Position numbers and translations under genes: made by a program | Shown here: positions 26,176-34,214 of the stretch, in pieces | Layout of the letters: each line of letters begins with the position of its first letter | Numbering within the stretch: the stretch's first letter is position 1 | DNA from: Streptomyces dengpaensis | Lineage (GTDB): Bacteria; Actinomycetota; Actinomycetes; Streptomycetales; Streptomycetaceae | NCBI RefSeq assembly: GCF_002946835.1 | Contig: NZ_CP026652.1 | Span: 1,364,001-1,428,000 of the forward strand | DNA: 64,000 bases | Direction of reading: 5' to 3' | Notes under the pieces: generated by a model | The model's input: only the letters and a program-made list of their open reading frames with translations | Databases searched by the model: none | Told to the model about the DNA's origin: nothing

Positions 26176-26720
26176 CGATCCGGCGCGAGGAGCGCGCGGA
26201 GGGCACGCGGTGGGCGGCGCACCGACTCGCTGGAAACCGTGCGGAGGGCATCCGGTGGGCGGCGCACCGACTCGCTGGAAACCGTGCGGAGGGCATCCGG
26301 TGGGCGGCACAGCGGATCGCCGGACACCGCACGGACAGCATCCAGTCGGCGCCGCACCCGCTCGCCAGACACCACACGGACGACATCCAGTCCGCGCCGC
26401 ACCCGCTCGCCAGACACCACACGGACGACATCCAGTCCGCGCCACACCCGCTCGCCAGACACCACACGGACGACATCCAGTCCGCGCCACACCCGCTCGC
26501 CAGACACCACACGGACGACATCCAGTCCGCGCCACACCCGCTCGCCGGAAACCGTGCGCTGACCGTCCCGGCCGCCGCGGCGGCGAAGGCCGCGGCGCAA
26601 CGGCGGGGCAGCCGTGGCGCGGTCGTCGGCACGCCACGGGTTCCGCCCGGCGCAGTCGCGGACGGCGTCATACGGTGCCCCGCGCGCGGCCGAAGCGCGC
26701 GGGCGGAGGGTGCCCGGTGA
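26172..26720 (+). CDS. Predicted repeat protein (eight 15-residue repeats) between MBL and DedA genes
   Basis: This 182-codon frame begins GTG 26172, overlapping the MBL stop, and ends TGA 26718-26720, overlapping the DedA ATG 26720. The first 125 residues are eight tandem 15-residue units, from RAEGIRWAAHRLAGN-like to HTDDIQSAPHPLARH, four of them identical in protein. The tail is Ala/Arg-rich. In the repeats this frame has the most GC-rich third positions (14 of 15), which favours real coding. No known domain, signal peptide or membrane span is seen. It may be a real repeat-expanded protein or a translated spacer. Confidence 0.5.
   Translation: MTIRREERAEGTRWAAHRLAGNRAEGIRWAAHRLAGNRAEGIRWAAQRIAGHRTDSIQSAPHPLARHHTDDIQSAPHPLARHHTDDIQSAPHPLARHHTDDIQSAPHPLARHHTDDIQSAPHPLAGNRALTVPAAAAAKAAAQRRGSRGAVVGTPRVPPGAVADGVIRCPARGRSARAEGAR
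26193..26552 (+). repeat. Eight tandem 45-bp repeats
   Basis: Units are in frame with the ORF at 26172. Units 1-3 share CGGTGGGCGGCGCACCGACT; units 5-8 share CACACGGACGACATCCAGTC and differ by single bases. Near-identity of the last four shows recent expansion. Confidence 0.9.
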
Positions 26721-27346
26721 TGTCTCTCTTCCTGGCCGCCCCGGCCACGACCGTGCCGCCGGAGTCCACGCAGCAGGCGATCGGGTATCCGTCGCTGTTT
26801 CTGCTGGTGTTGATCGGCGCGCTGGTGCCGGTGGTGCCGACAGGGGCGCTGGTGAGTTCGGCGGCCGTGGTCGCGTTTCACCAGACGGCGCCGTTCGCGC
26901 TGCTGCTGGTCTTCGTGGTGGCGGCGCTCGCGGCGTTCCTGGGAGACGTCGCGCTGTACTGGCTCGGCCGGCGCGGTATGCGGTCCAGGAACGGCTCGCG
27001 CTGGCTGGAGACCCTCCGCGACCGCGCCCCCGAGGACCGGCTCGCCCGGGCCCAGGAGAAGCTGAGCGACCACGGCATCGCCGTGCTCGTCCTCTCCCGC
27101 CTCGTCCCGGCCGGCCGCATCCCGGTCATGCTCGCCTGCCTGCTGGCGAAGATGCCCCTGCACACCTTCGCCCGCGGTGACGTCCCGGCCTGCCTCGCCT
27201 GGGCGGTCACGTACCAACTGATCGGCATACTCGGCGGATCGCTCTTCAGCAAGCCGTGGGAGGGAGTGGTCGCGGCGGTCGTCCTGACGCTGGCGATCAG
27301 CGTGGCCCCGAGCGTGTGGCGGAGGGTCCGGAGGACGGCCGCGTAG
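26720..27346 (+). CDS. DedA family membrane protein
   Basis: This 208-residue integral membrane protein has DedA/SNARE-associated signatures: FLGDVALYWLGRRGM, then GIAVLVLSRLVPAGRIPVML and FARGDVPACLAWAVTYQLIG. It has four to five hydrophobic spans. DedA proteins act as lipid carriers (undecaprenyl phosphate or phospholipid flippases) and support membrane potential. The start ATG overlaps the upstream stop codon, so it is co-translated with the repeat ORF and the MBL protein. Confidence 0.92.
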   Translation: MSLFLAAPATTVPPESTQQAIGYPSLFLLVLIGALVPVVPTGALVSSAAVVAFHQTAPFALLLVFVVAALAAFLGDVALYWLGRRGMRSRNGSRWLETLRDRAPEDRLARAQEKLSDHGIAVLVLSRLVPAGRIPVMLACLLAKMPLHTFARGDVPACLAWAVTYQLIGILGGSLFSKPWEGVVAAVVLTLAISVAPSVWRRVRRTAA

Positions 27347-27350
27347 CTCC

Positions 27351-28463
27351 TCAGCCCAGCACCCGCGAACCCCCCACCGGCAGATCCCACAGGTCCTCCC
27401 GGGCCAGCCCCGCCTCCTCCCAGGCCGCCCGCACCCGGGTCAGCGGTTCCAGGACGGGCTCGGCTGAGAGGACGAACGTGCCCCAGTGCATGGGCACCAG
27501 GCGATGGGCGCCGAGGTCGACGGCGGCCCGGACCGCCTCCTCCGGGTCGCAGTGGACGTCGCTGAGCCACCAGCGGGGGTCGTACGCGCCGATGGGGAGG
27601 AGGGCGAGGTCGATGCCGGGGTAGCGGCGGCCTATGCGGGCGAACCAGTGGCCGTACCCCGTGTCGCCCGCGAAGTACACGCGCTGTCCGTCGGACGCCG
27701 TCAGGACCCAGCCGCCCCACAGCGTGCGGCAGGTGTCGGTGAGCCTGCGCTTGGACCAGTGGTGGGCGGGGACGAAGTCGAAGCGGACAGCGCTCAGTTC
27801 GGCCGCCTCCCACCAGTCCAGCTCGGTGACGAGGGTGAACCGGCGGCGCCTGAACCAGCGGCCGAGACCGGCCGGTACGAACACCGGTGTGCCGCGCGGG
27901 AGCAGGCGCAGGGTCGGCGCGTCCAGGTGGTCGTAGTGGTTGTGGCTGATGACGACCGCGTCGACGCGCGGCAGCGCGCTCCAGGCCACGCCGACCGGTG
28001 TGATCCGGGTCGGGGTACCGAGGATCTTACGGGACCAGATGGGGTCGGTCAGGACGGTGAGCCCGCCGATCCGGATCACCCAACTGGAGTGCCCCGCCCA
28101 GGAGATGGCGACCGTGCGGGCGTCAACCCGGGGCAGCGGCCCCGGGTCGAACGGCACCAGCGGGATGTCGGCGAGCCCCTCGGCCCCGGGCCGCAACGCG
28201 CCCTCGCGCGCGAACCTGGCGAAGGCCCGCAGCCCGGGCAGCGGCGCGGTCAGCCGGTCCACGAAGGACCGCGGCCAGACACGCTTCTCGCCGAGCGGAC
28301 GGGGCTCGGCGAGAGGCGTGAGAGGAGCGAGAGGCGTGAGAGCAGACAGGTGCCCGGCCGCCGCCGGGGGCGACGAGGACGCCGGATCGTCACCGTCCCG
28401 CGTGCTCGTGGTTGTCGTGTTGGTCGTGCTCGTGCTCGTGGTCGACTCGGACTGCTGCGTCAT
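27351..28463 (-). CDS. MBL fold metallo-hydrolase (NAPE-PLD-like)
   Basis: This 370-residue protein starts at ATG 28463, which overlaps the stop of the upstream aminotransferase-like gene (ATGA). The first 40 residues are Ser/Thr-rich and probably disordered. The hydrolase domain has TVAISWAGHSSWVIRIGG, the zinc motif ISHNHYDHLD, FVPAHHWSKRRLTDT, YFAGDTGYGHWF and LVPMHWGTFVLS, matching N-acylphosphatidylethanolamine phospholipase D-like enzymes. It is convergent with DedA at a 4-bp spacing. Confidence 0.9.
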   Translation of the reverse strand: MTQQSESTTSTSTTNTTTTSTRDGDDPASSSPPAAAGHLSALTPLAPLTPLAEPRPLGEKRVWPRSFVDRLTAPLPGLRAFARFAREGALRPGAEGLADIPLVPFDPGPLPRVDARTVAISWAGHSSWVIRIGGLTVLTDPIWSRKILGTPTRITPVGVAWSALPRVDAVVISHNHYDHLDAPTLRLLPRGTPVFVPAGLGRWFRRRRFTLVTELDWWEAAELSAVRFDFVPAHHWSKRRLTDTCRTLWGGWVLTASDGQRVYFAGDTGYGHWFARIGRRYPGIDLALLPIGAYDPRWWLSDVHCDPEEAVRAAVDLGAHRLVPMHWGTFVLSAEPVLEPLTRVRAAWEEAGLAREDLWDLPVGGSRVLG

Positions 28464-29710
28464 CGAGGAGGCTCCCATCGCTGAGCGTCGTCGCGGAGAT
28501 CGTCGAAGGCCGACCCCAAGAGGGCCAACGCGCGTTGCACATGTGGCAGTTCCAACGGCGAGGGCGAGGCGAGGCATTCCGCCGCCCGCTCCTCGTCCGT
28601 GGCACCGAGCAGCGGCCCGGTGCCCAGGCGCACCCGGAGCGCCGCGAGTTCGTCGCCGAACCGGTGTCCGCCCGGCGCGGGCATCCCGAGCCGGGCGGTG
28701 AGGAAGTCCTCCAAGTCCTGGGCGTCGCCCACTCCGTGCGCGTCGAGCCCGTCACGCAGCGGTCCGAGGTCCACGTAAAGATGTCTCCCGGCCTGCGGGG
28801 GCCGCGCGACGGCGCCCGCGTCGACCACGGCGTGGTGCGCGGCGGCGGCCACGCGCGCGTGCAGCCCGACGGACGCCGTGAGCCACCGGGTGAGCTCGGC
28901 GGGCTCGCCGAGCGCGTACGCGGCCGCCGCGGCGACCGGCCCGGCGACCCGCGCGTCCAGCACGGTGAGCACGTCCAGGACACGGGCGCGCAGTTGGACC
29001 CCGAAGTCGTTGTCCGGGAAGCGGGCGACGGCGGCCGGCCAGCCCTGCGGCAGGAAGGCGCCCGCGAGGTCGCTGAGGACGGTGACCTCGTCGGGGAGCA
29101 TCTCGGCGGGGCTGAGCAGCACCGTGTCGTGCGGCTGGTGCAGGGTGTCGCGCCAGGTCTCGTCGCTGACGACGTGCAGTCCCTCGCCCACCGCGGCCTC
29201 CACGGCCTCGTGGACGACCTCGGGCGGCGCGACGGTGGCGGTGGGGTCGTCGGCCACGGAGAGCACGAGCAGGCGCGGTTCACCTCCTTCGGCACGGACT
29301 CTGCGGACGGTCTCCAGGAGGGCGTACGGATCCGGGACGCCACCGCACTCCGCGGGCGTCGCCACATGGAACGCGGATCGCCCCAACAGGCGTGCCTGCG
29401 GCGCCCACCAGGCCGCGCACGGGCGCGGCACGATGACGTCGCCGCCCATTGCGCCGGTCAGCGCGAGGAGCAGCGCGGGGGCACCGGGCGCGGCGGCCAC
29501 CCGGTGGGGTGCGGCGGGCAGTCCGCGCCGGCTCCAGTAGGCGCAGGCCGCGTCGAGGACCGCGGGGCCGCCGCCGAAGGGCTCGGCGGCGGCGCGGTCC
29601 GCGGCGGCGGCCAGCACGGAGCGGAGCTCCGGCGACACGGGCAGGCCCTGATCGGGGAGGGGCGGGCCGTAACGGACGGGGCCGTGCCCTTCCGGATCCG
29701 TACGCCGCAT
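28460..29710 (-). CDS. PLP fold-type I aminotransferase homologue lacking every lysine (probable pseudoenzyme)
   Basis: This 416-residue protein follows the class I/II aminotransferase fold: APGAPALLLALTGAMGGDVI, the SDETWRD segment (182-188, canonical SDExYxD), and the large-to-small domain link QGWPAAVARFP. The Schiff-base lysine expected after Ser213 is Asp (VTVLSDLAGAF), the NPTG-like asparagine is Asp155, and the cofactor tyrosine is Trp186. I find no lysine anywhere in the protein, so covalent PLP chemistry is impossible. The frame is intact with a GGAGG ribosome site, so it is a kept, non-catalytic or differently catalytic protein. It is coupled by ATGA to the MBL gene. Confidence 0.88.
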   Translation of the reverse strand: MRRTDPEGHGPVRYGPPLPDQGLPVSPELRSVLAAAADRAAAEPFGGGPAVLDAACAYWSRRGLPAAPHRVAAAPGAPALLLALTGAMGGDVIVPRPCAAWWAPQARLLGRSAFHVATPAECGGVPDPYALLETVRRVRAEGGEPRLLVLSVADDPTATVAPPEVVHEAVEAAVGEGLHVVSDETWRDTLHQPHDTVLLSPAEMLPDEVTVLSDLAGAFLPQGWPAAVARFPDNDFGVQLRARVLDVLTVLDARVAGPVAAAAAYALGEPAELTRWLTASVGLHARVAAAAHHAVVDAGAVARPPQAGRHLYVDLGPLRDGLDAHGVGDAQDLEDFLTARLGMPAPGGHRFGDELAALRVRLGTGPLLGATDEERAAECLASPSPLELPHVQRALALLGSAFDDLRDDAQRWEPPR

Positions 29711-29950
29711 AGGTGCCTCCGCGCAGTCCGTGGTGCCGTGCCGTGTCGCCGGTGCGTTGCCCCGTGGTCGGTGCGTGCCCTGCTCCGGTGCTCCCGCCTC
29801 CGTACGCTGTCTGCTTCCCCTGGCCCTGCCCGTTCCGTTCGTAGGTCATTCGTGCGGCCCCTCGTACGGTTCCGCTCACGTCCTCGGCGTCTCCGTACCC
29901 AGGGTCGCGCCCTCGCATGGTCACCCGGTCGGGTGACGCCCGTCCCGGCG

Positions 29951-30925
29951 TCAAGCGTCCGTTGACCCGGCCTTGCGCCACAGCCGGTGGGCGGCGGCGC
30001 CCACCGCGCCCGCCATCAGTACGCTCCCCGCGATCAGCGCCGGGACGGACCCGGTGAAGGCACCGCCCTCACCGGCATCCACGCCGCGCTGGACGGTCGC
30101 GGGGTCTTCGTCCTCGCGCTCGCCGTACGAGGAGTCCTCCCCACGTTCATCGGACGAGGAGTCCTCCTCGCGCTCGTCGGTCGAGAGGTCGTCGTCGCGC
30201 TCACCAGTCGAGAGGTCATCCTCACGCTCGCCAGTCGAGAGGTCATCCTCACGCTCGCCAGTCGAGAGGTCATCCTCACGCTCACCAGTCGAGAGGTCGT
30301 CCTCGCGCTCACCAGTCGAGAGGTCATCCTCGCGCTCGCCGGTCGGGGGGTTCTGCACGGTGCCGCCTGCGACCGTGGCGCGAGGGGCCACGGTGTACGA
30401 GGCGGTCCACTGTTTCGGCGTGCCGCCCGGCTCCACGGGGCACGCGCCGTCGACCCCCCACTCGGATCCGGCGTCCGCCGCGGTGCCGCCGTCGTCGACG
30501 GTCTCGCCGGGCGGGATCCGGGCCGTACCGCTGTAGGCGGTGCCCGCCACGCTCGCGCCCGCCGCGGCGCTCCCCTCGGTGTCCGGCACGCCCGTGTCCG
30601 GCACGCCCACGTCCGGCACGTCAGTGCCCTGCACGTCAGTGCCCTGCACGCCCGTGTCCGGCACGGCCGTGTCCGCCACCCCGGTGTCGGGCACGCGGCG
30701 CAGCTGGACCTTGCCCGCCTCGAAGCCCTCCGAGGTGGCGTCGATGTACTCGGGCGGAGTTCCGTCGACCTCGTCGCAGGTGACGGAGATGGTGACGGTG
30801 CCACCGGGCTCGACGGATCCCGGGCTGACCTCCACGGCCGGATCCGCGAACGCGGCCGACGCGGCGGCACCCAGGGCGGCACCGGCCAGGGCGGTGACGG
30901 ACAGGGCACGGGCGGTGAGGCGCAT
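29951..30925 (-). CDS. Secreted repeat-rich cell-surface protein with C-terminal anchor
   Basis: This 324-residue protein starts at ATG 30925 with a signal peptide (ALSVTALAGAALGAAASAAF-A). A domain with CDEVDGTPPEYIDATSEGF is followed by a VPDTG/VQGTD pentapeptide stretch and a second small domain. Then come about nine 9-residue acidic units (TGEREDDLS) and finally a membrane span (VPALIAGSVLMAGAVGAAAH) with a basic RLWRKAG tail. No LPXTG sorting motif is present, so the anchor is probably a plain transmembrane helix. The function is unknown; the acidic stretch looks like a wall-spanning stalk. Confidence 0.8.
   Translation of the reverse strand: MRLTARALSVTALAGAALGAAASAAFADPAVEVSPGSVEPGGTVTISVTCDEVDGTPPEYIDATSEGFEAGKVQLRRVPDTGVADTAVPDTGVQGTDVQGTDVPDVGVPDTGVPDTEGSAAAGASVAGTAYSGTARIPPGETVDDGGTAADAGSEWGVDGACPVEPGGTPKQWTASYTVAPRATVAGGTVQNPPTGEREDDLSTGEREDDLSTGEREDDLSTGEREDDLSTGEREDDLSTGERDDDLSTDEREEDSSSDERGEDSSYGEREDEDPATVQRGVDAGEGGAFTGSVPALIAGSVLMAGAVGAAAHRLWRKAGSTDA
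30108..30350 (-). repeat. 27-bp tandem repeats encoding the TGEREDDLS stalk
   Basis: About nine units of 27 bp (plus-strand form GAGGTCATCCTCACGCTCGC plus CAGTCGA). The middle six are nearly identical and the edges diverge to DEREEDSS and YGEREDED. Confidence 0.85.
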
Positions 30926-31075
30926 CGACTGGGCTCCTTCGGCGGGGCGGCTTTCCCGAGGGGCACGGCCGTCGTACCCCTCGGGGCCCATCACAGCCCG
31001 CCCGGCGGCGCGGCGCGCGCGGCCGGGCACCATTCGCGCGACACAGACGCCCGAGCGGGTGACCCCGGACGGGTG

Positions 31076-31876
31076 TCAGGCCGCGTCGCGCATCACCTGG
31101 TCACGCAGCCGGTCGCAGCAGCGGCTGATCAGGCGGGAGACGTGCATCTGGGAGATGCCGAGCTCGTCGGCGATGCGGCTCTGCGTCATGTCGCCGAAGA
31201 AGCGCATGTAGAGGATGGCGCGTTCACGCTCGGGCAGGGCCCGCAGGCGGGGTTTGACGGCCTCGCGGTCGATGACGGTGTCGAGGGCCGGGTCGGGCGA
31301 GCCGAGGGTGTCGCCCAGCGAGTAGCCGTCCTCGGCGCCCGGGAGTTCGGCGTCCATGGAGAGCGCGGTGTAGCTCTCCATGGCCTCCAGGCCGGTGAGG
31401 ACCTCCGCCTCGCTCATCCGGGCGTGCTCGGCGATCTCGGCGACGGTGGGCCCCCGGCCGGACACGGTCTGCGTCCGCGCCAGGTCCTGGCTGGCGAACC
31501 GCACCCGGTTGCGTAAGTCCTGGACCCGGCGCGGTACGTGCAGGCTCCACATGTGGTCACGGAAGTGGCGCTTGATCTCTCCGGTGACGGTCGGCACGGC
31601 GTAGCTCTCGAAGGCGCTGCCGAGCCCGGGGTCGTAGCGGTCGACGGCCTTGACCAGGCCGAGCGCAGCGACCTGGCGCAGATCCTCGTAACTCTCGCCG
31701 CGGCTGCGGAACCGCCCCGCGAGCCGTTCGGCCATCGGCAGCCAGGCCTCGACGATCTCCCCACGGAGTGCGTCGCGCTGCCGTCCCGGGGGGAGCGTGG
31801 CGAGCCTGCGGAATGCCTCCCCGGTGTCGGGGGCGTCGTCGTGCCGATGATGCTTCGCGCTCGCTTGAGTTCGCAT
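31076..31876 (-). CDS. RNA polymerase sigma factor, SigB/SigF/SigG subfamily
   Basis: This 266-residue factor has region 2 (YEDLRQVAALGLVKAVDRYD, SAFESYAVPTVTGEIKRHFR), region 3 (SGRGPTVAEIAEHARMSEAE) and region 4 (LPERERAILYMRFFGDMTQS, LGISQMHVSRLISRCC). This is the stress/sporulation group of Streptomyces sigma factors, normally held by an anti-sigma factor. No anti-sigma gene is adjacent. ATG 31876 is used; longer in-frame extensions are unsupported. A DUF2795 gene preceded by a SigB-like promoter is divergent from it. The 270-bp gap 31877-32146 holds no other gene. Confidence 0.93.
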   Translation of the reverse strand: MRTQASAKHHRHDDAPDTGEAFRRLATLPPGRQRDALRGEIVEAWLPMAERLAGRFRSRGESYEDLRQVAALGLVKAVDRYDPGLGSAFESYAVPTVTGEIKRHFRDHMWSLHVPRRVQDLRNRVRFASQDLARTQTVSGRGPTVAEIAEHARMSEAEVLTGLEAMESYTALSMDAELPGAEDGYSLGDTLGSPDPALDTVIDREAVKPRLRALPERERAILYMRFFGDMTQSRIADELGISQMHVSRLISRCCDRLRDQVMRDAA

Positions 31877-32090
31877 GGTGCGTCGCAACTCCCTTGAAGG
31901 TGCCTTGGGTTGGACGGTCACCGTGGGAGCGCACCCGAGCGCCGGACGGGTACACCCGTGGCGCGGTTCACCGCTCCCGACGGAGGTGCCTCCTGTCCGA
32001 AGCACTGGGAGTGCGCCTGCCCAAGGGCATACGGGGCAAACAAGGGCGACCGCGAGGGCGGGGCGGACGTGGGCGCGGCCGCGGAGCGAC

Positions 32091-32115
32091 GTGTCGACGG
32101 CGGATTCACGGGTAC
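32091..32115 (+). promoter_or_regulatory. Candidate SigB-type promoter of the DUF2795 gene
   Basis: GTGT, 15 nt, then GGGTAC (32110-32115) resembles the general-stress sigma consensus (GNNT...GGGTAC/T, 14-16 nt spacing). It lies 32 nt before the ATG. One match in GC-rich DNA is weak evidence. Confidence 0.35.
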
Positions 32116-32146
32116 ACGACACCACCCCGAGCATCTGGAGGGAGTC

Positions 32147-32524
32147 ATGGAGCGAGGAAGCGCCCGGATGAGCGCCCACCGGGACGACGAGATGAAGCAG
32201 GAACTACGAAGTCTGCTCACGTCCGGGCATCCCACCCGGACCGAGGAGTGGCACGACCCGGAGCCGACCGCCGAGGACGACCCGGAGGTCGCGGGCGGAC
32301 CCGTGGCGCCGGGCCGCTCGGCCGCCTCCGTCGAGACGGTGCGGCTCGAACTGGCGCGGCTTCTGGGCCGTACGTCGTTCCCCGCGGGGCCCCGCGAGCT
32401 GATCGGCGTCCTGCGGGACAGGCACGCGCCGGACGTCTTCGTCGAAGCCCTGGAGCGCCTGCCGCACGAGGCGCGCTACACCACGGCGCACCAGCTGGCC
32501 GAAGCGGTCGTACGCGCGCGGTGA
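32147..32524 (+). CDS. DUF2795 domain-containing protein
   Basis: This 125-residue protein starts at ATG 32147 behind GGAGGGAG; ATG 32168 is an alternative. The N-terminal half is acidic and unstructured (HDPEPTAEDDPEVAGG). The C-terminal half is a DUF2795 helical domain (FPAGPRELIGVLRDRHAPDV, LERLPHEARYTTAHQLAEAV). The family has no proven function but is often found with stress sigma genes, as here. Confidence 0.85.
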   Translation: MERGSARMSAHRDDEMKQELRSLLTSGHPTRTEEWHDPEPTAEDDPEVAGGPVAPGRSAASVETVRLELARLLGRTSFPAGPRELIGVLRDRHAPDVFVEALERLPHEARYTTAHQLAEAVVRAR

Positions 32525-32614
32525 GCCGGCGGGCACGGGCGCCCGGCTCCAGCCGCACCGCCGGCCGGGAACGGCCGCCTCGACGCGCATCGACGGTCAG
32601 GGAAGGGAGCAGCC

Positions 32615-33157
32615 ATGCGTATCGCGTTCCTGATGGCGCCGGTGGGCGTCGAGCAGATCGAACTCACCGAGCCCTGGCAGGCGGTGAAGAACGCGGGCGG
32701 CGAGCCCGTCCTGGTGTCCACGAAGCCGGGGCGGATCCAGGCGTTCCGCCATCTCGACAGGGCGGACACGTTCCCGGTGGACGAGGTCGTCGCCGAGGTG
32801 TCGGCCGAGGCCTTCGACGGGCTCGTGCTGCCGGGCGGTCTGGCCAACCCGGACGCCCTGCGGCTGGACGCGCGGGCCGTGTCCTTCGTACGCGACACCG
32901 TCGAGCGGGGCCGTCCGGTCGCCGCGATCTGTCATGCCCCCTGGACGCTCGTCGAGGCCGACGTGGTCCGGGGCCGGACCCTCACCTCCTGGCCGAGTCT
33001 GCGCACGGACGTCCGCAACGCGGGCGGCACCTGGGTCGACGAGCGGGTGCACGTCTGTGAGCAGGGGCCCAACACGCTGGTCACCAGCCGCAGGCCGGCC
33101 GATCTCAAGGCGTTCTGCGACGCGTTCCTGGCGGCCTTCGCGCGACAGGCGGCGTGA
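32615..33157 (+). CDS. DJ-1/PfpI family protein (type 1 glutamine amidotransferase-like)
   Basis: This 180-residue protein has the nucleophile elbow VAAICHAPWTL with Cys106-His107, a conserved Glu in GVEQIELTEPW, and GLVLPGGLANPDALR. These are the features of the YhbO/PfpI group linked to glyoxal and protein-glycation stress or to proteolysis. It follows the DUF2795 gene by 90 bp, fitting a stress-response setting next to the SigB-type sigma gene. Enzymatic specificity cannot be read from sequence. Confidence 0.9.
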   Translation: MRIAFLMAPVGVEQIELTEPWQAVKNAGGEPVLVSTKPGRIQAFRHLDRADTFPVDEVVAEVSAEAFDGLVLPGGLANPDALRLDARAVSFVRDTVERGRPVAAICHAPWTLVEADVVRGRTLTSWPSLRTDVRNAGGTWVDERVHVCEQGPNTLVTSRRPADLKAFCDAFLAAFARQAA

Positions 33158-33195
33158 CGGGGGCGAGGGCACACGGCAAGGGGCGGCGACCGCGC

Positions 33196-33774
33196 CTAGG
33201 GCGTACGCCCCATCAGGCACAGGAGCTTGGTCTGTACGTCGGCGCCGGGCGGCGGCTCGACCGGCGCGGCGAAGAGCCCGGTCTTGGCGAGGTCGGCGGC
33301 GTACGGCGTGACCTCGCGCACCGTGAAGCGCAGGAGGTCGTCCGGCAGCCGCTCGTCGGCGCCGATCGCATGGGACAGGTCCCAGGTGTGCACCGTCAGG
33401 TCGGCCACCATCTGGGAGCAGTAGAAGGCGGCCGTGGTGTCGGCGTACGAGAGACGGACGACGCGGTCGAGCGCGTCCGGCTCGGCGAAGGCGGCATGGG
33501 CGGCGTCCGCCGACCTGTCCCAGGCAGCGGCCGGATCGGAGCCCAGCACGTCGCCGTCGAAGGCATCGCCGATCTCCTCGACGGTGGCGCCGTCCCGGAC
33601 CATCGCGGGGACCCACAGCTGTTCTGAGACGAGATGGCTGACGAGATCACGCACCGTCCAGTCGGTGCAGGGCGTGGGGGCGTTCCACTGGTCGTCCCGG
33701 ACCGTGTGGACGCGGTCCCCGAACAGGGCGAGGGCCTCCGTGTGCCGGGTGAGCAGCGGGTTCGTGTCGGTCAT
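33196..33774 (-). CDS. TIGR03086-like metal-binding protein (DinB/mycothiol-dependent fold)
   Basis: This 192-residue protein starts at ATG 33774, overlapping the upstream stop codon (ATGA). It has the four-helix pattern NPLLTRHTEALALFGDRVHT, PCTDWTVRDLVSHLVSEQLW with a first His ligand, and DLTVHTWDLSHAIGADERLP with the HxxDxxxA signature. Related proteins are mycothiol-dependent maleylpyruvate isomerases or detoxification S-transferases. The substrate is unknown. Confidence 0.85.
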   Translation of the reverse strand: MTDTNPLLTRHTEALALFGDRVHTVRDDQWNAPTPCTDWTVRDLVSHLVSEQLWVPAMVRDGATVEEIGDAFDGDVLGSDPAAAWDRSADAAHAAFAEPDALDRVVRLSYADTTAAFYCSQMVADLTVHTWDLSHAIGADERLPDDLLRFTVREVTPYAADLAKTGLFAAPVEPPPGADVQTKLLCLMGRTP

Positions 33775-34013
33775 GCCGGCGGCGTCTCGGCGCAGCACCG
33801 CTCCCGGGCCCCTTCACGGGTACGGGCGGCGGTGACAGGACGGCGCGGGTGACGGCGCAGGTACTCGCCCTCCAGCTGGGCCATGCGATGGTTGTGGGTC
33901 CGCAGCGCGTCGTTCGAACCGTGCAGCAGCGTGTCGTGGCGCGTGCGGTGGATGGTTTCCAGCTCTTTCATGAGCTGCTGGTCGTCCAGCCGGCCCGGGT
34001 CGACTCCGTTCAT
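33771..34013 (-). CDS. Small conserved Streptomyces protein (DUF6158-like)
   Basis: This 80-residue, basic, helical protein starts at ATG 34013: GVDPGRLDDQQLMKELETIH, then RTRHDTLLHGSNDALRTHNH and MAQLEGEYLRRHP. This pattern is what I know as DUF6158 in actinobacteria; the function is unknown. Its stop overlaps the start of the TIGR03086-like gene, so they are co-translated. An upstream in-frame ATG at 34133 would add a poorly conserved tail. Confidence 0.7.
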   Translation of the reverse strand: MNGVDPGRLDDQQLMKELETIHRTRHDTLLHGSNDALRTHNHRMAQLEGEYLRRHPRRPVTAARTREGARERCCAETPPA

Positions 34014-34214
34014 GGTGGTACCCCGCTCGTCGTGTCCTCGGTGCGGTCCGCGTACCCGCCCGCGAGCAGTGCCCCGAGCGAGGTCCGGGAGGGAGCCATG
34101 GATCTCACCTGTCTCCCCCCACTCTACGAACATCCGAGGCCCCGGGCTCTGCGAACGCCGGAGGCCGCGGGCCTCCTTAGGCGCCGGGAAGTGCCCGGAG
34201 TGATACGGCAGCGC

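Noticed and set aside
26016..26600. Minus-strand repeat ORF opposite the 45-bp array
   Set aside because: Its third-position GC is lower, it has no coupling to neighbouring genes, and the plus-strand frame explains the region better.
29280..29981. Minus-strand ORF overlapping the aminotransferase-like gene
   Set aside because: Out of frame with the conserved protein, glycine-rich tail only, no homology; the 240-bp gap 29711-29950 is left as non-coding.
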